A DNA stretch of 64,000 nt. Source: Gautieria morchelliformis (Eukaryota; Basidiomycota; Agaricomycetes; Gomphales; Gomphaceae). The notes under the pieces are model-generated. The model did no database searches. It was given only the letters and a program-made list of their open reading frames with translations, and had not been told where the DNA came from. Made by a program: the position numbers and the translations under genes. Numbering within the stretch: position 1 is the stretch's first letter; the number at the start of each line of letters is the position of its first letter. This document shows positions 23,482 through 33,798 of the stretch, piece by piece. Location of the stretch: NCBI GenBank assembly GCA_015179125.1, contig WHVA01000341.1, positions 1 to 64,000 of the forward strand, read 5' to 3'.

Positions 23482-24466
23482 TGTCATGACCTGTCTATTT
23501 CCCTTACCCCACTGCCTCTACGTTCCCCCTCATCACTCCCTAGCATCTTCACCAGAGTTCACCCCACCCTTCGACCACTCTTCCTCTACGTTCGCTCCAT
23601 TCGATGTTCGACCCATTCTCCAAACCACTATTCGCTGCTCGCACATTTCGCCAGCAGGCACACCATCAAATACGACCGATACCATTTACCTGGGGTGATG
23701 GTTCATCACTAGCCCCATCATCTTCTCGATCCAACCCCCTTTAGGTGTTCATATGGTCGGGATGCATTCGTGGGACGTCCTACCCGTAGGTCATGTGGGA
23801 TCAACCCAGCAGACAAAGAGTCCGTGCAGGGTGGTGTATATGTGGGTCCCAAGGCATATTTCCGTACATAGGTGCCTTTTCCCCCTTTCCTCTCCATTGT
23901 TTCATCTTTGCACCCTTCTTTCATTTTATTGTATGTTTAATCCATCTATCTGTAATCATGACTGCGCACCCCTATCCAACCCTGACTCATGATGGCCTCT
24001 TTCCTATTCGCTGATACCGTACGAGCATTCAATAGAAGTAGTTTACATTCGCATGTATATTCCCCAGTTCAATTATCATACGTCCATCTTGTGAAAACTT
24101 GACCTCACTGTGATCATTGTCTTGAGCCTTCTCCTGTAGATTTCTATCTTCGACCAGAAGAAGAGTTAGGCATCACTGGTGAGTTCTCATACTTCATCTT
24201 TGTTGCCTTAGCCTTCGAACTATTTTCTATGCTGTCGGCGAAGGGATTGTCGCTACTTAGACAACCCTTCCGTGACACCTTGCACGTTACATCGTCAAGT
24301 GCCATGGGCTATTTCGCTATGACTGTAGATAGGGCGAGCTCCGTTTGGGCAGCCCTCTTATCTTGTGAACATTTGTTGGTTCACCTATTCACCAAATGGC
24401 ATACTTATTCGCACAAGTTATTCGGGAATTCGCTGTGTTCACTAATACACAATATTAACGCCTAAA
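23482..24466. repeat. ~1-kb direct repeat, copy 2
   Basis: See copy 1. The 2.6-kb spacing and same orientation would fit an old LTR pair, but no TG...CA ends or target duplication were found. Confidence 0.75.
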
Positions 24467-26341
24467 AACCAATCTTGACAGAAGCTACCACGGCCCCACC
24501 ACAACAAGTGTATTATCTCTAAGTTGGGAGGAGCCTAGCTTGTTGTGGAGAGTTTGACACCATCAGGGTACCAGACTGGTGTGTACTGGGGGGTTTCAAG
24601 ACACTTTGAGACATTGTTGAATGGGTGGAGATGGTATAGCAGGTTTGACATATTGACTCTTTTATGATTAAAATATTAGATCAATGCTTTTGACAAAGGA
24701 TTCCTATTGCTTAGTGGCTGGGTCCTCTATGTCTTCCCTTTTCCTGTGTGCTGACTAAGCCTCCTGAGGCGCGTCTGGGACTGATGGATGAAGGTCACGT
24801 GACCATATCGATGAAAGAATGGTCTCGATCTAGAGGATAGCTGTCTCAAAAGGCTTCGCTTTTGAGATAGTTTAGAGTAAACAATGATAGTAGACTCTTA
24901 ACGAATAATTGGAGAAAACTATCGAGATTTAATTTCTGTAGCTATCAAACAAGACTGCAGTAGCTTCAGGGGTGAAACAGTTGATTCTGGATGATTGATT
25001 CATACATCCATGGTAGCTACTTATACTATACTAGTGATAACTACCAGTGTTCGAGATAGTGAGTTAATGGGTCGAAAAACTACGTATAACTAGAGGGTTG
25101 ACTACTTATAGTCATAAAGACATGGGAGTGATGGGGATAGTATCAGGGGTGTTAAGCTTTGGAATAAAGTCTTGTACCTACTATACAAAGCCCCTGTCTA
25201 CATGGTGTCAAGATAGTAGTCAGCTGGTTGTGTCATGGAGCTCAATAGAAAATAGAAATCAAATCTCTCCTGTGTAGCATAAATGCTAGTCTTGGTGATG
25301 GGGCCCCTGTCTCTGTGCCTCTACTATGGGGACTCAACAATGGTTCAATCGTGGGGGAGCGTTGTGAATCCGAATGACCAATCACCGAGTCGGCACTACC
25401 CTCTCTTCTGATTGAGCACACGTACTTGGAATGACATTCTATAGTCATTCTGCGACGTCCGATGTTCCTGCACAGTCTGTGATCCTCTGCGGCATTTGGT
25501 GCCCACACCTCATTGGTGCCTGTGGCCTGGCACCTGTCGACGTCATGGCCGATGCCATCAGTCGATAGGCGTGCTGTCTCTGAATGGCCGCACATGGTCG
25601 ATGCTCTTGTTCCTGTATCTTATCTGATCCACAGATAAGATCGCTGCTTGGTCATGATGTCGTGTGTCTGTCATCTGTGTGTGTCGATGTTTGTCATGAG
25701 TGTCGTTCCTATTCTTTTAGTCAATTATTCTCTTGTTTCTTTTATTAGTTTCTTTATATATATAGATGACATTAAATAGAATAATTGCATGTATCACAAC
25801 AGACTCCACTCTGAGTGGCGTTAAATACAACCGTGGAAAGCCAGCCACTGTTAAGTCCTTAACGTGCTTTATGGGTGAGCGCGGCAAGGACCCAAAAGGG
25901 GGTGAAAGAGAGAGCAGCAATGGGAAAGGGGATATGTGGTAAGGACAAATTTCCGTGTTGCAGTGGGTCATGGATGAAGGAGAGAAGAAGTACGAACGGT
26001 GAAATTTGGACATGGGCTGGCTCCAGTACTTGGTGCTATAGCTGCCGCTGCACATCGGAACCAGCCGCTTAGGATGAGCACTGCAGCGGCACCGTATTTA
26101 TGGCAACGATAATCATAGTTGGAAGCATACCGTGACCACAAACCTGCTGGAAGCATAACATCTGCTGGAACACGTGGCAATCGCAGTGAGGCCAGTGGCA
26201 CAAAACAACGCCACCCACGAAGTGCAGCTGCAGTCGTGTACAGGGCCAATTCAATGGCTGATCGATGCACGACCGAGGGCACAGGTGCAGCCGCAACGAG
26301 AAGTCCTCAAGGGAAGCAGAAACAGCAACAACCATCATATC
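24467..26341. other. Non-coding region with hairpins
   Basis: No recognised gene. Two clear hairpins: 24841-24870 (12-bp arms with one mismatch, loop gcttcg) and 25617-25641 (ATCTTATCTG/CAGATAAGAT, perfect 10-bp arms, 5-base loop). The stretch about 24890-25240 resembles an LTR in base pattern (tagctacttatac) but its ends could not be defined. Frames at 25242-25595 and 25968-26282 (-) have no motif. Confidence 0.45.
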
Positions 26342-26694
26342 TGTTATTTCGTTATTTCGTTGCCTGCCATGATGGGAAGGACCGGGAGGAGTCTGCACAT
26401 TAACTCGAGTGCAGGAGATGTAGGGAAAAGAACTTGAGACTGATAGTGAGGACACTGTTAACTCACTCAACTGGACTCAACAGTGTGAGTGAATGGGCTG
26501 AAACCAATGATTTGTTGTAGCTAAAGTCCTAGCTACTTATACAGTGGTGAACAGGGGTAAAACCCTATGGAACATTGGATTAGGAGTGTATACATCACCA
26601 ATGATGTCAATGATGATGCTATGTGCCCCTAGGTGGATAATCCATTGATGATAATGTATGCCCCTAGGAAATACCCCTCTAGAATCCAATAACA
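26342..26694 (-). repeat. 3' LTR of TRIM-like copy 2
   Basis: 353 bp, TGTTAT...ATAACA ends; nearly identical to its partner at 27507-27859. Confidence 0.92.
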
Positions 26695-27506
26695 CTCCCC
26701 CTCAAGCTTGATGTATCCCTAGACTCACTAGGATACAGAGAGCTTGCATATTGACAGTGATTTTATGAATGGGTCAGGGGGGTGCTCATGGAAATGTACT
26801 TGGAGTCAGGATACACAGGAAACGGTGCCCTGGATAGGGCTCTCCATAATGCAAGACCCTGTGGCGGTCCTGAAGCTTATGGGTGCCTGGAATGAACGGT
26901 AAAGCCGTCAGGGCCTAGAGAAACATCCTTGGGTAGGTAAGTGAATAGTGAATGCCTTAGAAAATTCCAGGGTGCCGGTGAAAAGAGAAATCGAAGGGAA
27001 TAAGGGTGTTGAATGAGTAAATGGTGAGCCCTGCATGGGGTGATGTTACTGGTGTCGTTTCACATGAAAATTGACATGGGAATCATGGAAACAGGGGTGG
27101 CATGCCCGGTGCAAGTCACAATCATAATGCAGTGAAAGCTGCGCGGCCGGCGCGGCTTATGCGTCGAAAGAAAGGGTCTGGGAACCTCTTTGTGCGTCCC
27201 AGAGATGTATGCACACTCCTTGAAGTGTGTGTCGTCGTCCATGCTGTCCTGGAGCGAAATAGAGCGCGGGTGCGGTCATAAATGACGATGGAGTGGCGGT
27301 TGAGGTCTATGCGCCATCCAGAAGGTATAAGGACCTCTTGATAGTCCCTAGCGATGAAGGATAGATGTGGAAAGGTTGAATCAGTGTTGTTGTTGGTCGT
27401 TGCACACGCAGTGTGCATCATAAGTGGTTGAAGACCGTCGTACGGTTTGTAAATCCGTGTGTCGTATAGAGAGAGAGCTCATGGTGAGACCATGAGACTC
27501 TTAATC

Positions 27507-27859
27507 TGTTATTTCGTTATTTCGTTGCCTGCCATGATGGGAAGGACCGGGAGGAGTCTGCACATTAACTCGAGTGCAGGAGATGTAGGGAAAAGAACTT
27601 GAGACTGATAGTGAGGACACTGTTAACTCACTCAACTGGACTCAACAGTGTGAGTGAATGGGCTGAAACCAATGATTTGTTGTAGCTAAAGTCCTAGCTA
27701 CTTATACAGTGGTGAACAGGGGTAAAACCCTATGGAACATTGGATTAGGAGTGTATACATCACCAATGATGTCAATGATGATGCTATGTGCCCCTAGGTG
27801 GATAATCCATTGATGATAATGTATGCCCCTAGGAAATACCCCTCTAGAATCCAATAACA
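27507..27859 (-). repeat. 5' LTR of TRIM-like copy 2
   Basis: 353 bp; the primer site (ccatgagactcttaatc on plus) abuts its internal side at 27490-27506. Confidence 0.92.
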
Positions 27860-27864
27860 ATATC

Positions 27865-28215
27865 AAGCTTATAGTAATAGTAAAGAGCGTACTTTCGAGA
27901 GCAACGCCGTCAATCACATTATTAGCTAATCCACCGGCACCAGAGTACCTGTTATTTTCACAGACGCACACCACAGCTCATGAACATCTCGTCGCCGACC
28001 ACAAGCGTAGACGTCAGCCAGGGATCTCACAAGCGCAGTCCCCTGGAGACACCATTACGAGCAGATATATTCCCCCACTGGTCAGTAGCAGAGAAGAAGC
28101 TGGTATGGTTAAGGAGAAGGAAACAAAGAGGAGGTGCGCGACCAGTTAAAGTATGACGTACCTTCACAAACGCGGCACCTTAGGGACCTGGCCCGTGCAC
28201 AATGGTGCAAGCGCC
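27865..28215. other. Intergenic, no gene recognised
   Basis: No supported coding region. Short open frames only. This is the region upstream of U2 locus 1. Confidence 0.4.
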
Positions 28216-28223
28216 CACGGAGG

Positions 28224-28229
28224 TATAAA
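28224..28229 (+). promoter_or_regulatory. TATA box of U2 locus 1
   Basis: TATAAA, about 35 bp before the inferred RNA start. The corresponding place in locus 2 has no TATA-like element. Confidence 0.5.
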
Positions 28230-28260
28230 GCCCCCCTGGCCCGCAAAACTGAACTTCTTT

Positions 28261-28490
28261 ACCACTCTGGCCGTTTGGTACGTGCCCCATTAACTTACGA
28301 GAGCCCAGTAACTAACAGACCGTACAGGCTTAGATCAAGTGTAGTATCTGTTCTTTTTAGTTTAACCACTAAAATGACCGCACCGCGGTCATCATTGGTT
28401 AGCCAATTTTTGCCGCCCTCGTCCTTCGACCTCTGCTTGCACGTCGGGGAGCACGATGACCTTGCCATTGCAGTACTGGCTTGTGTCGTC
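28261..28490 (+). ncRNA. U2 snRNA locus 1, with mRNA-type intron
   Basis: U2 small nuclear RNA, which pairs with the intron branch site. Exon 1 is about 28261-28277 (ends GGCCGTTTG) and exon 2 starts at 28328. The 50-bp intron 28278-28327 has GTACGT, a TAACTAAC branch site and TACAG. Spliced, it gives GGCCGTTTGGCTTAGATC, the universal U2 5' stem-loop. Then follow the branch-pairing region AAGTGTAGTATCTGTTC, stem IIa (TTTAGT/ACTAAA), a TGACCG/CGGTCA hairpin, Sm site AATTTTTG (28405-28412) and stem-loop IV with CATTGCAGTACT. The 5' and 3' ends are approximate. One loop base differs from consensus (GGCCgTTTGG). Confidence 0.87.
28278..28327 (+). other. Spliceosomal intron inside U2 snRNA
   Basis: GT-AG intron, 50 bp, GTACGT donor, CTAAC branch site, acceptor CGTACAG. 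Same insertion point as in locus 2, but the intron interiors differ in sequence. Confidence 0.82.
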
Positions 28491-28574
28491 AGGGGATCTT
28501 CTGTTCGCTTACTCTTACAGCCTTGTCATTGTGCCCCTTATTAAAGGGACAGAACACTGCAGAAAGCGCCGGCA

Positions 28575-28799
28575 CCTAAAAATCAGATGAAACGGAACTT
28601 GATTTTCAGTACAAAACCAGCTAAAAATCAGTACTTGAGCACTGATTTTTAGCTCCCGAAGCGTTCCCGGCCCCTTCGACCATGAACTGATTTCTAGTAG
28701 TGAAAATGTCCCACTTTGTACTGTTTTTTTAGCTCAAAAAGAACTGAATTCCAGCTTGTTTAGCACTAATAAACAGTACATTCAAAACTAATTTTTAGG
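28575..28799. repeat. Small inverted-repeat element (MITE-like)
   Basis: About 225 bp with terminal CCTAAAAATCAG/CTAATTTTTAGG. Inside is a perfect 14-bp inverted repeat, AGCTAAAAATCAGT/ACTGATTTTTAGCT (28619-28632 and 28641-28654). No clear target duplication and no coding capacity. Confidence 0.4.
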
Positions 28800-30229
28800 G
28801 ACATTTATTATTGCCTAGCGAGCGGATATGAATGGGTACCGGATGGAAACAGGATGGAAACACTGAGATATGCAGCCACAATGAACTGAAGTATGAGCTG
28901 GTGCAGCGCCTGACAGGACTGGTAACAAATCGACCCACAGGAATTCCGGCGTCTATTCAAGGGAATATGTGGGAAACCCCTGCGAGTACGAGTGGCATTG
29001 CATCCATCACCCGAAGGTCTTGGAGACAGCATTAAGCGCGAAGGTGGGTCCCTAGTCAAGGTAGCCACGGACGAATTTGTGGCCTCTGGACGAGGGGAAG
29101 ACAGCAAGGGCAGACAAGAGAGGCGGTGTCGAACTCAACACTGAGCAGGAGAGGAATCAGGGGTGGACGCACTGCGCAGGGTACTGTGGGCCATTTCCTT
29201 GATATACAACGACGCAGGTGAGTGATGGTGCAAATAGATAGGAGCTGCGTACGTCAATTTCGCCTGAGAGTAGAACATCGTATAGGAAGGGCCATCCACA
29301 CACACGACACTACAAGCCAAGAGCTCCGTCTCGAGCGAGGTGCGCTGCGAGTCCACGTCGCCGTCCGACGGTGCGCACTGGGGCTCCCCCTCCGCACCCG
29401 CGCCGTTCGTGCGCTCGTGAGTATTTGTCATGGGGTCGTGTGGTGTTGCTGTGGGCCCTTTCATGTCATCAGGTGTCCGCGTGGCTGCGTCTTGAGTCCT
29501 CGACGCCTGTGCCGCCGCTGTCCCCCTCCTCACCATCTCTCTGTCACTCATTCCCATCCCCCTCGTCTCCCTTTCCCTCGGCCCCTTGTTACTCATCTCC
29601 TGGGCCTGCTTCACGGCTTTTTTCGTCGGTGCTGTGGGCTCGCGAGTCGTCGTGGCGGTCATGGCGATAAGGGTGTGCTTTGCGGGGTCATCTAGGGGTG
29701 CTGTGTGGATGGCACTCTGGTTGGCTCCGTGATCTCGCGCGTCCCTGTCGTGTCCTTGTTGGTCTTTCTGGCCGCTTCTGTCCCTTTTCTGTCCCTATCC
29801 CTCTGCCTGGTCCCTGTCTCCTTTGTCCCCATCATCTCGTGGGTCTGTGCTGCGACGTCGTTCGTCTGTGCCGCTGTCCCGCACGTCAGCGTGTTCTTGG
29901 GTGTTCCCTGCCCTGCATTGCGTCTCTGTGATGCGTCCTCGCGTGTCCCCGTCGCCGTGTCGTTCGTGCGCTCGCGAGTATTCGTCGTGGGGTTGTGTGG
30001 GGATGCCGTGTGGGACTGGGTCATGCTCTGGACCGTCTGTGTAGCTTCGTCCTGTGTCCTTGCCATCTCCCCTCTCTGCCTCGTCACGCTCTCCCTTGTC
30101 CCGTTCACTCTTCCCTCGTGCTCCCTTATTCCCATCTCGTTCCTGTTGTCCCTCGTCACCGTGATCTTGCGGGCCCACGTCGTGGCGTCGTTCGTCTGTG
30201 CCGCTGTCGCGTAGGCATAGGCATCGCTG
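28800..30229. other. Low-complexity C/T-rich region
   Basis: Long overlapping frames on both strands are biased translations. The minus-strand reading is Thr/Arg/Asp/Gly-rich (many TRD, TGT, RDK words) in two similar blocks around 29380-29660 and 29830-30180. No domain. Interpreted as degenerate repeat-rich sequence rather than genes. Confidence 0.5.
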
Positions 30230-30775
30230 GGACCTCCTGCGTGGGCACGGCGCCCGCGGTCCATTGCAACGTGTCGCTCCCCGTGAGAGTGACGCCGCTC
30301 CGCGGGCGGCCATCCTCCCAGAAGCCGCTGCCCGTCCGCATGCTCGCGAGCGCGCCCGCGCCCACGGCGGCGTCCCACGCGGGGCCGGACGGCTCGACCC
30401 AGAGGTACTTGCGCGTGGGGACGCTGAGGAGCGCGGCGCCCTGGGTGCCCCAGTCGGCGACGAGGAGGGCGTGCAGCGCGGCGTGGGCGGACATGGAGCT
30501 GAGGAAGGCGCGCGGGGAGGCAGCGGGGGCAATGGTGTGGGCGTAGGGCTTCCTGCGCGGCGGTCAGTACAAAGTACACGGTGATGCACATGCACAGGCA
30601 CAGGCGCAGGGGGACGCGGTGGCTTACGAGAAGAACACGACGTCGGCGTGTTGGATGAGCTGGGCGGCGGCACGGTCCGCGGGGTCAGCGTCCGTGATGA
30701 CAGGGGATGGGGGAGACGACACACCTGCTCGGCGCCCGCGCGGGTGACTCCGAGACTGAACACACAGCGGCAACA
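30230..30775 (-). pseudogene. pfkB-type carbohydrate kinase remnant
   Basis: GC-rich minus-strand remnant of a fungal pfkB (ribokinase/ketohexokinase-like) sugar kinase. Readable pieces are LGVTRAGAEQ, DPADRAAAQLIQHADVVFFS, then a GT-AG intron, then KPYAHTIAPAASPRAFLSS and HALLVADWGTQGAALLSVPT. The first two are in different frames. The C-terminal ATP/anion-hole motif (GAGD) is absent; the sequence dissolves into low-complexity DNA at about 30230. Family call from memory of fungal pfkB proteins (ADVVFFSK.YA and LLVA.WG..GA are characteristic). Confidence 0.6.
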
Positions 30776-31779
30776 ACAACAACAACAAAAATCCGGACGC
30801 TAGCTGAGTAAGCTATCACTGGGGTGAACAGATGACGTACCACTCATTGGCCATGGCCCATACGTCTACAGGAAGCATCCATAGGGCGGGTCACAGCCAG
30901 TCGCTGCGAAGATTATAAGTACGATGTCATGTCCATCAGTGAAAGAAGAGAAAAACATAAGAGGTCACAGTTCGTACGCGATGGTTTGGTAGCGACCGCA
31001 GAGGGGCGCCCACTGCGAACACACGACATGGAAGGTGCATAGAATGATAAGGATCGAACCGTGGGTTCTGACGAATCCGATAGAGTCAATGCTCGCGCGA
31101 TCCCGGAGAGGTGTCCTACTTACTGATACTCTGATAAGTCAGTGTCAAAATAGACCGCCTCAGCGGCGACAAGGTCGAGCTGCTCGTCGGCGACAATAGC
31201 GCACAGCTGCTCCACGAGTACTGAGACCACAAAGTAACAAGGCACAAGGAGGTGACAGAACATTAGCAGTCGAATGCCGATAGAAGAAGCTCCCATCTGA
31301 CATTCAGGAAACTGTTAATAGTCAGTAATACCCCACAACCACTCTCCGCAGACTGTCCCGTACATACTTCCAATTTTTTGGAATGCCAAGGCCCACTATG
31401 CACACGGGAATAACCACAACATTTCAAGACCGAAGGGTTGTGCCAACGCAGACAAGCATACGCAAAGTGATTTCCGTGAGCCGACAGGGAACAGCGCATT
31501 CCCCGCAGGCTGCTCTCAATGCCCAGACCTGCAGTTTCAAGCGAAATGCCATATATATTGAAGTTCATCAAGTTAAACATTGTGCCTCCGCCGTCAGTGG
31601 ACCTAATGCCGACAGAACATAAGACAGATCACTGACAAGCTGTAAGAAGTGAAAAACCCTGGATCACATTCAGGGACACAAGGAAGTTCTATTCACAGCC
31701 CGTTACAGTCATGCTCCTGGTCCCTTCAATAAGGGCGACAATGACAAAGCTGTAAGAGTAAGCGAACAGAAGATCCCCT
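30776..31779. other. Intergenic, no gene recognised
   Basis: Nothing supported. The part next to U2 locus 2 (about 31728-31779, minus) matches the sequence 3' of locus 1, including cttactcttacag and a CCCTT-atta-AAGGG hairpin, so both loci share their 3' flanks. Confidence 0.45.
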
Positions 31780-31992
31780 GACGACACAAGCCGGTAAGGT
31801 CATCGTGCCCCCCAACGTGCAAGCAGAGGTCGAAGGACGAGGGCGGCAAAAATTGGCTAACCAGCGATGACCGCTGTGCGGTCATTTTAGTGGTTAAACT
31901 AAAAAGAACAGATACTACACTTGATCTAAGCCTGTATGGTTAGTTGCTGTGCAGTCTAGGTTATTCCGCACGTACCAAAAGGCCAGAGTGGT
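31780..31992 (-). ncRNA. U2 snRNA locus 2, loop IV deleted (probable pseudogene)
   Basis: Inverted second U2 copy. Exon 1 is about 31992-31976 (ends GGCCTTTTG, the exact consensus). The intron is 31975-31932 (44 bp; GTACGT, CAACTAAC, CATACAG). Exon 2 runs from 31931 (GCTTAGATCAAGTGTAG) through stem IIa and Sm site AATTTTTG to 31780. Relative to locus 1 about 11 bases of stem-loop IV are gone, including the conserved ATTGCAGTA loop that would bind U2B''/U2A'. No TATA-like element is seen upstream. Probably a pseudogene, though its 5' domain is better conserved than that of locus 1. Confidence 0.82.
31932..31975 (-). other. Spliceosomal intron inside U2 locus 2
   Basis: 44-bp GT-AG intron at exactly the same U2 position as in locus 1, with the same donor hexamer and CTAAC branch site. 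Confidence 0.82.
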
Positions 31993-32560
31993 AAAGAAAA
32001 ATCGCATTTGAGCCCCGCTTGCATGCTTTTGTGGGCGCTTGGCAAAATACTCCACAGGCGCGTTGCCCACACTCCACGGAGCCTCCACCTACCGCGGCAC
32101 CTCCTATTCTCTTTCCTTTTCCTGCGCTTTACCCTCTTCTCTGCTAGTAGCTGCTGGGAGAAGATATCCGCTCGCAACGGTGCCTCCTGGGGACAGCGCT
32201 TGTGAGGTCTTGTGTCACATCTGGTTGTGCGTCGAGATGCTATGAGCTGCGGTGTACGTCGATGAAAATAACAGGTACGGTTGGTGCCTTTGTTTTAGTT
32301 CAATGATGCTGATTGAGCCACGTCGCTTTATAAAATTTGGGCTCTTCATTAGGCTTGATAAGAGATGCGCTGCGTTTCTGTTTGCTTGTAGATCCAGGCA
32401 TCTCCTGGCTTAGAGTCTTTCCACATGTTGTGAAATTCAGATCGCAGCAATGTCATATGTGTCTATCTAGCAAACCGTTGTCGACCAGGACTTGTAACAT
32501 ACAGATTGGCTACCATAACGACTCTCTATTCTGAGGCGGACAAAGAGAGTCCTTAATGTA
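31993..32560. other. Intergenic, no gene recognised
   Basis: Upstream flank of U2 locus 2 and downstream flank of the nuclease-like pseudogene. Short frames only. Confidence 0.4.
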
Positions 32561-32561
32561 C

Positions 32562-33732
32562 TGGGAACCCCCTCTTTGATCAAGGCTAGCGAAACACATG
32601 CCTATAAGTGCTTTATGCACAAGTGGATTATCATGAAGGTCATGAATCTCGGACAACGTCAACTCGTTCCTGCCGGTTTTGACGAAAATCATGATCACCC
32701 GACCGTTGCTCCCCAAGTGGTTTCAAAAAAGTACAGTTGACCCCATAACTACTCAGGAGTCAGTTCATCCTATGCTCTACTACATCAATTACATACCTGT
32801 CTCAGCAACTTAGCAGTTGATCCTTCCTGTGTCCATGTGAATGCTCCTGAGCCCCGGACAGCCACTGTAGAACTGAAAATATTTGTAAAGACATTATTTG
32901 GGTATCCCCACCACATCTTAACCTCGATGATAGCTGTGTGTCACTTCGGTTGTGAACCCATGTAAAGCAAGAAATCTGGAAACCCGGCATTGGTCTTTAC
33001 ACCTGGGGTGCGATGAGCCTTTGGGCAACTTCGGCCCCATTGTGGGTAAAATAAGGTCTGTGGAGCTTGACCAACATTGGATTCATAGCGTGACTGAAAA
33101 TGAGCCTCAGTCCACACTATTCTGCTCGTGAAACATGGCATGCATACCTCTAAAACCAAGTTGAGCAGTTCAATGATCTGGACATGAACCTCGTCCTGAA
33201 CTGCAGGTTCTGATGTCATGGCTGCAGGACTTCTCCGCTCATGCATAACAAACCATGGGAATAGTTTATCGAGGACATTGGCTTGCTGCTGCCGACTAGG
33301 GAGCCCAACTGTAACACCTACACACCGGCCAGTATGAATCCTTGGCACATTTGTTGCAGCGTGACCTGGGGGCACAACTGTTGGCACACCCGGGCCATCC
33401 GGCGAACCATATGCCACCAGATTATGAAACAAAGTGTCGCTTCGTCGAACGCACCGAAGTCGATCTTCACGTGGCATGTCCATAATTTGGCCAGCAGTTT
33501 GGGTGACCCCATGTTCTGTTTTGATCAGTGCAGCTTCCAGCTTTTTGCACTTCAAGGAGCGGGACAGTGGCGGATTCCCCAACGGTTGTGGGAATGGAAA
33601 CGCGTGCCATTCCTGATGTGGGAGCGGAGCATCCCGCCAATTGAGTGCATTAGGCCCAGCAACAATGACCTCGGGCATGTATAATCGCCTTTGTTGATTC
33701 AGACCTTGTGCAGCAGGCCAGGGCTGAGCCAT
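32562..33732 (-). pseudogene. PD-(D/E)XK-like nuclease family gene, broken
   Basis: Starts at ATG 33732 (MAQPWPAAQ). Exon 1 runs to 32797, a GT-AG intron follows (32796-32749), then exon 2 from 32748. Motifs compatible with a restriction-endonuclease fold are NAGFPDFLL followed by AIIEVKMWWG, i.e. PD ... E-x-K, then LLRQLWGQLYFF. A TGA at 32941-32943 lies between PD and ExK (CGA-to-TGA is the simplest cause), and a frameshift lies near 32715 before GRVIMIFVKTGRNELTL. The family is common in agaricomycetes as hypothetical proteins. The nuclease assignment is inference from the motif pair. Confidence 0.55.
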
Positions 33733-33798
33733 GACAGTCGGCGGGAATAGAGGGGTCCTGCGAAGCTTCCATGCTTTAAGTACTTAAGTATAGTATAT
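33733..33798. promoter_or_regulatory. Short divergent promoter
   Basis: 66 bp between the ATGs of two head-to-head genes. Contains the perfect palindrome TTAAGTACTTAA and an AT-rich tagtatatat element. Confidence 0.35.

Larger units (their letters stand above)
26342..27859 (-). mobile_element. Non-autonomous LTR element (TRIM-like), copy 2
   Basis: 1518 bp: LTRs 26342-26694 and 27507-27859 (353 bp each) around an 812-bp internal region the same length as in copy 1. The short internal frames translate identically in the two copies. Target duplication atatc at 26337-26341 and 27860-27864. Polypurine tract and half-tRNA PBS (27490-27506) are placed as in copy 1. No coding capacity. Confidence 0.92.

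Noticed and set aside
24890-25240. Possible solo LTR or relative of the TRIM-like LTR (tagctacttatac, and agactcttaa as in the Lys-type PBS)
   Set aside because: No TG...CA ends, no target duplication and no second copy in the window.
29135-30591. Long overlapping frames on both strands
   Set aside because: Composition-driven (C/T-rich DNA gives Thr/Arg or Val/Leu/Cys-rich translations in every frame). Only the pfkB part is family-like.
31035-31100. tRNA-like stretch (ggatcgaacc on plus, i.e. GGTTCGATCC on minus) next to U2 locus 2
   Set aside because: The T-loop motif is present but the T-stem, anticodon stem and acceptor stem do not pair.
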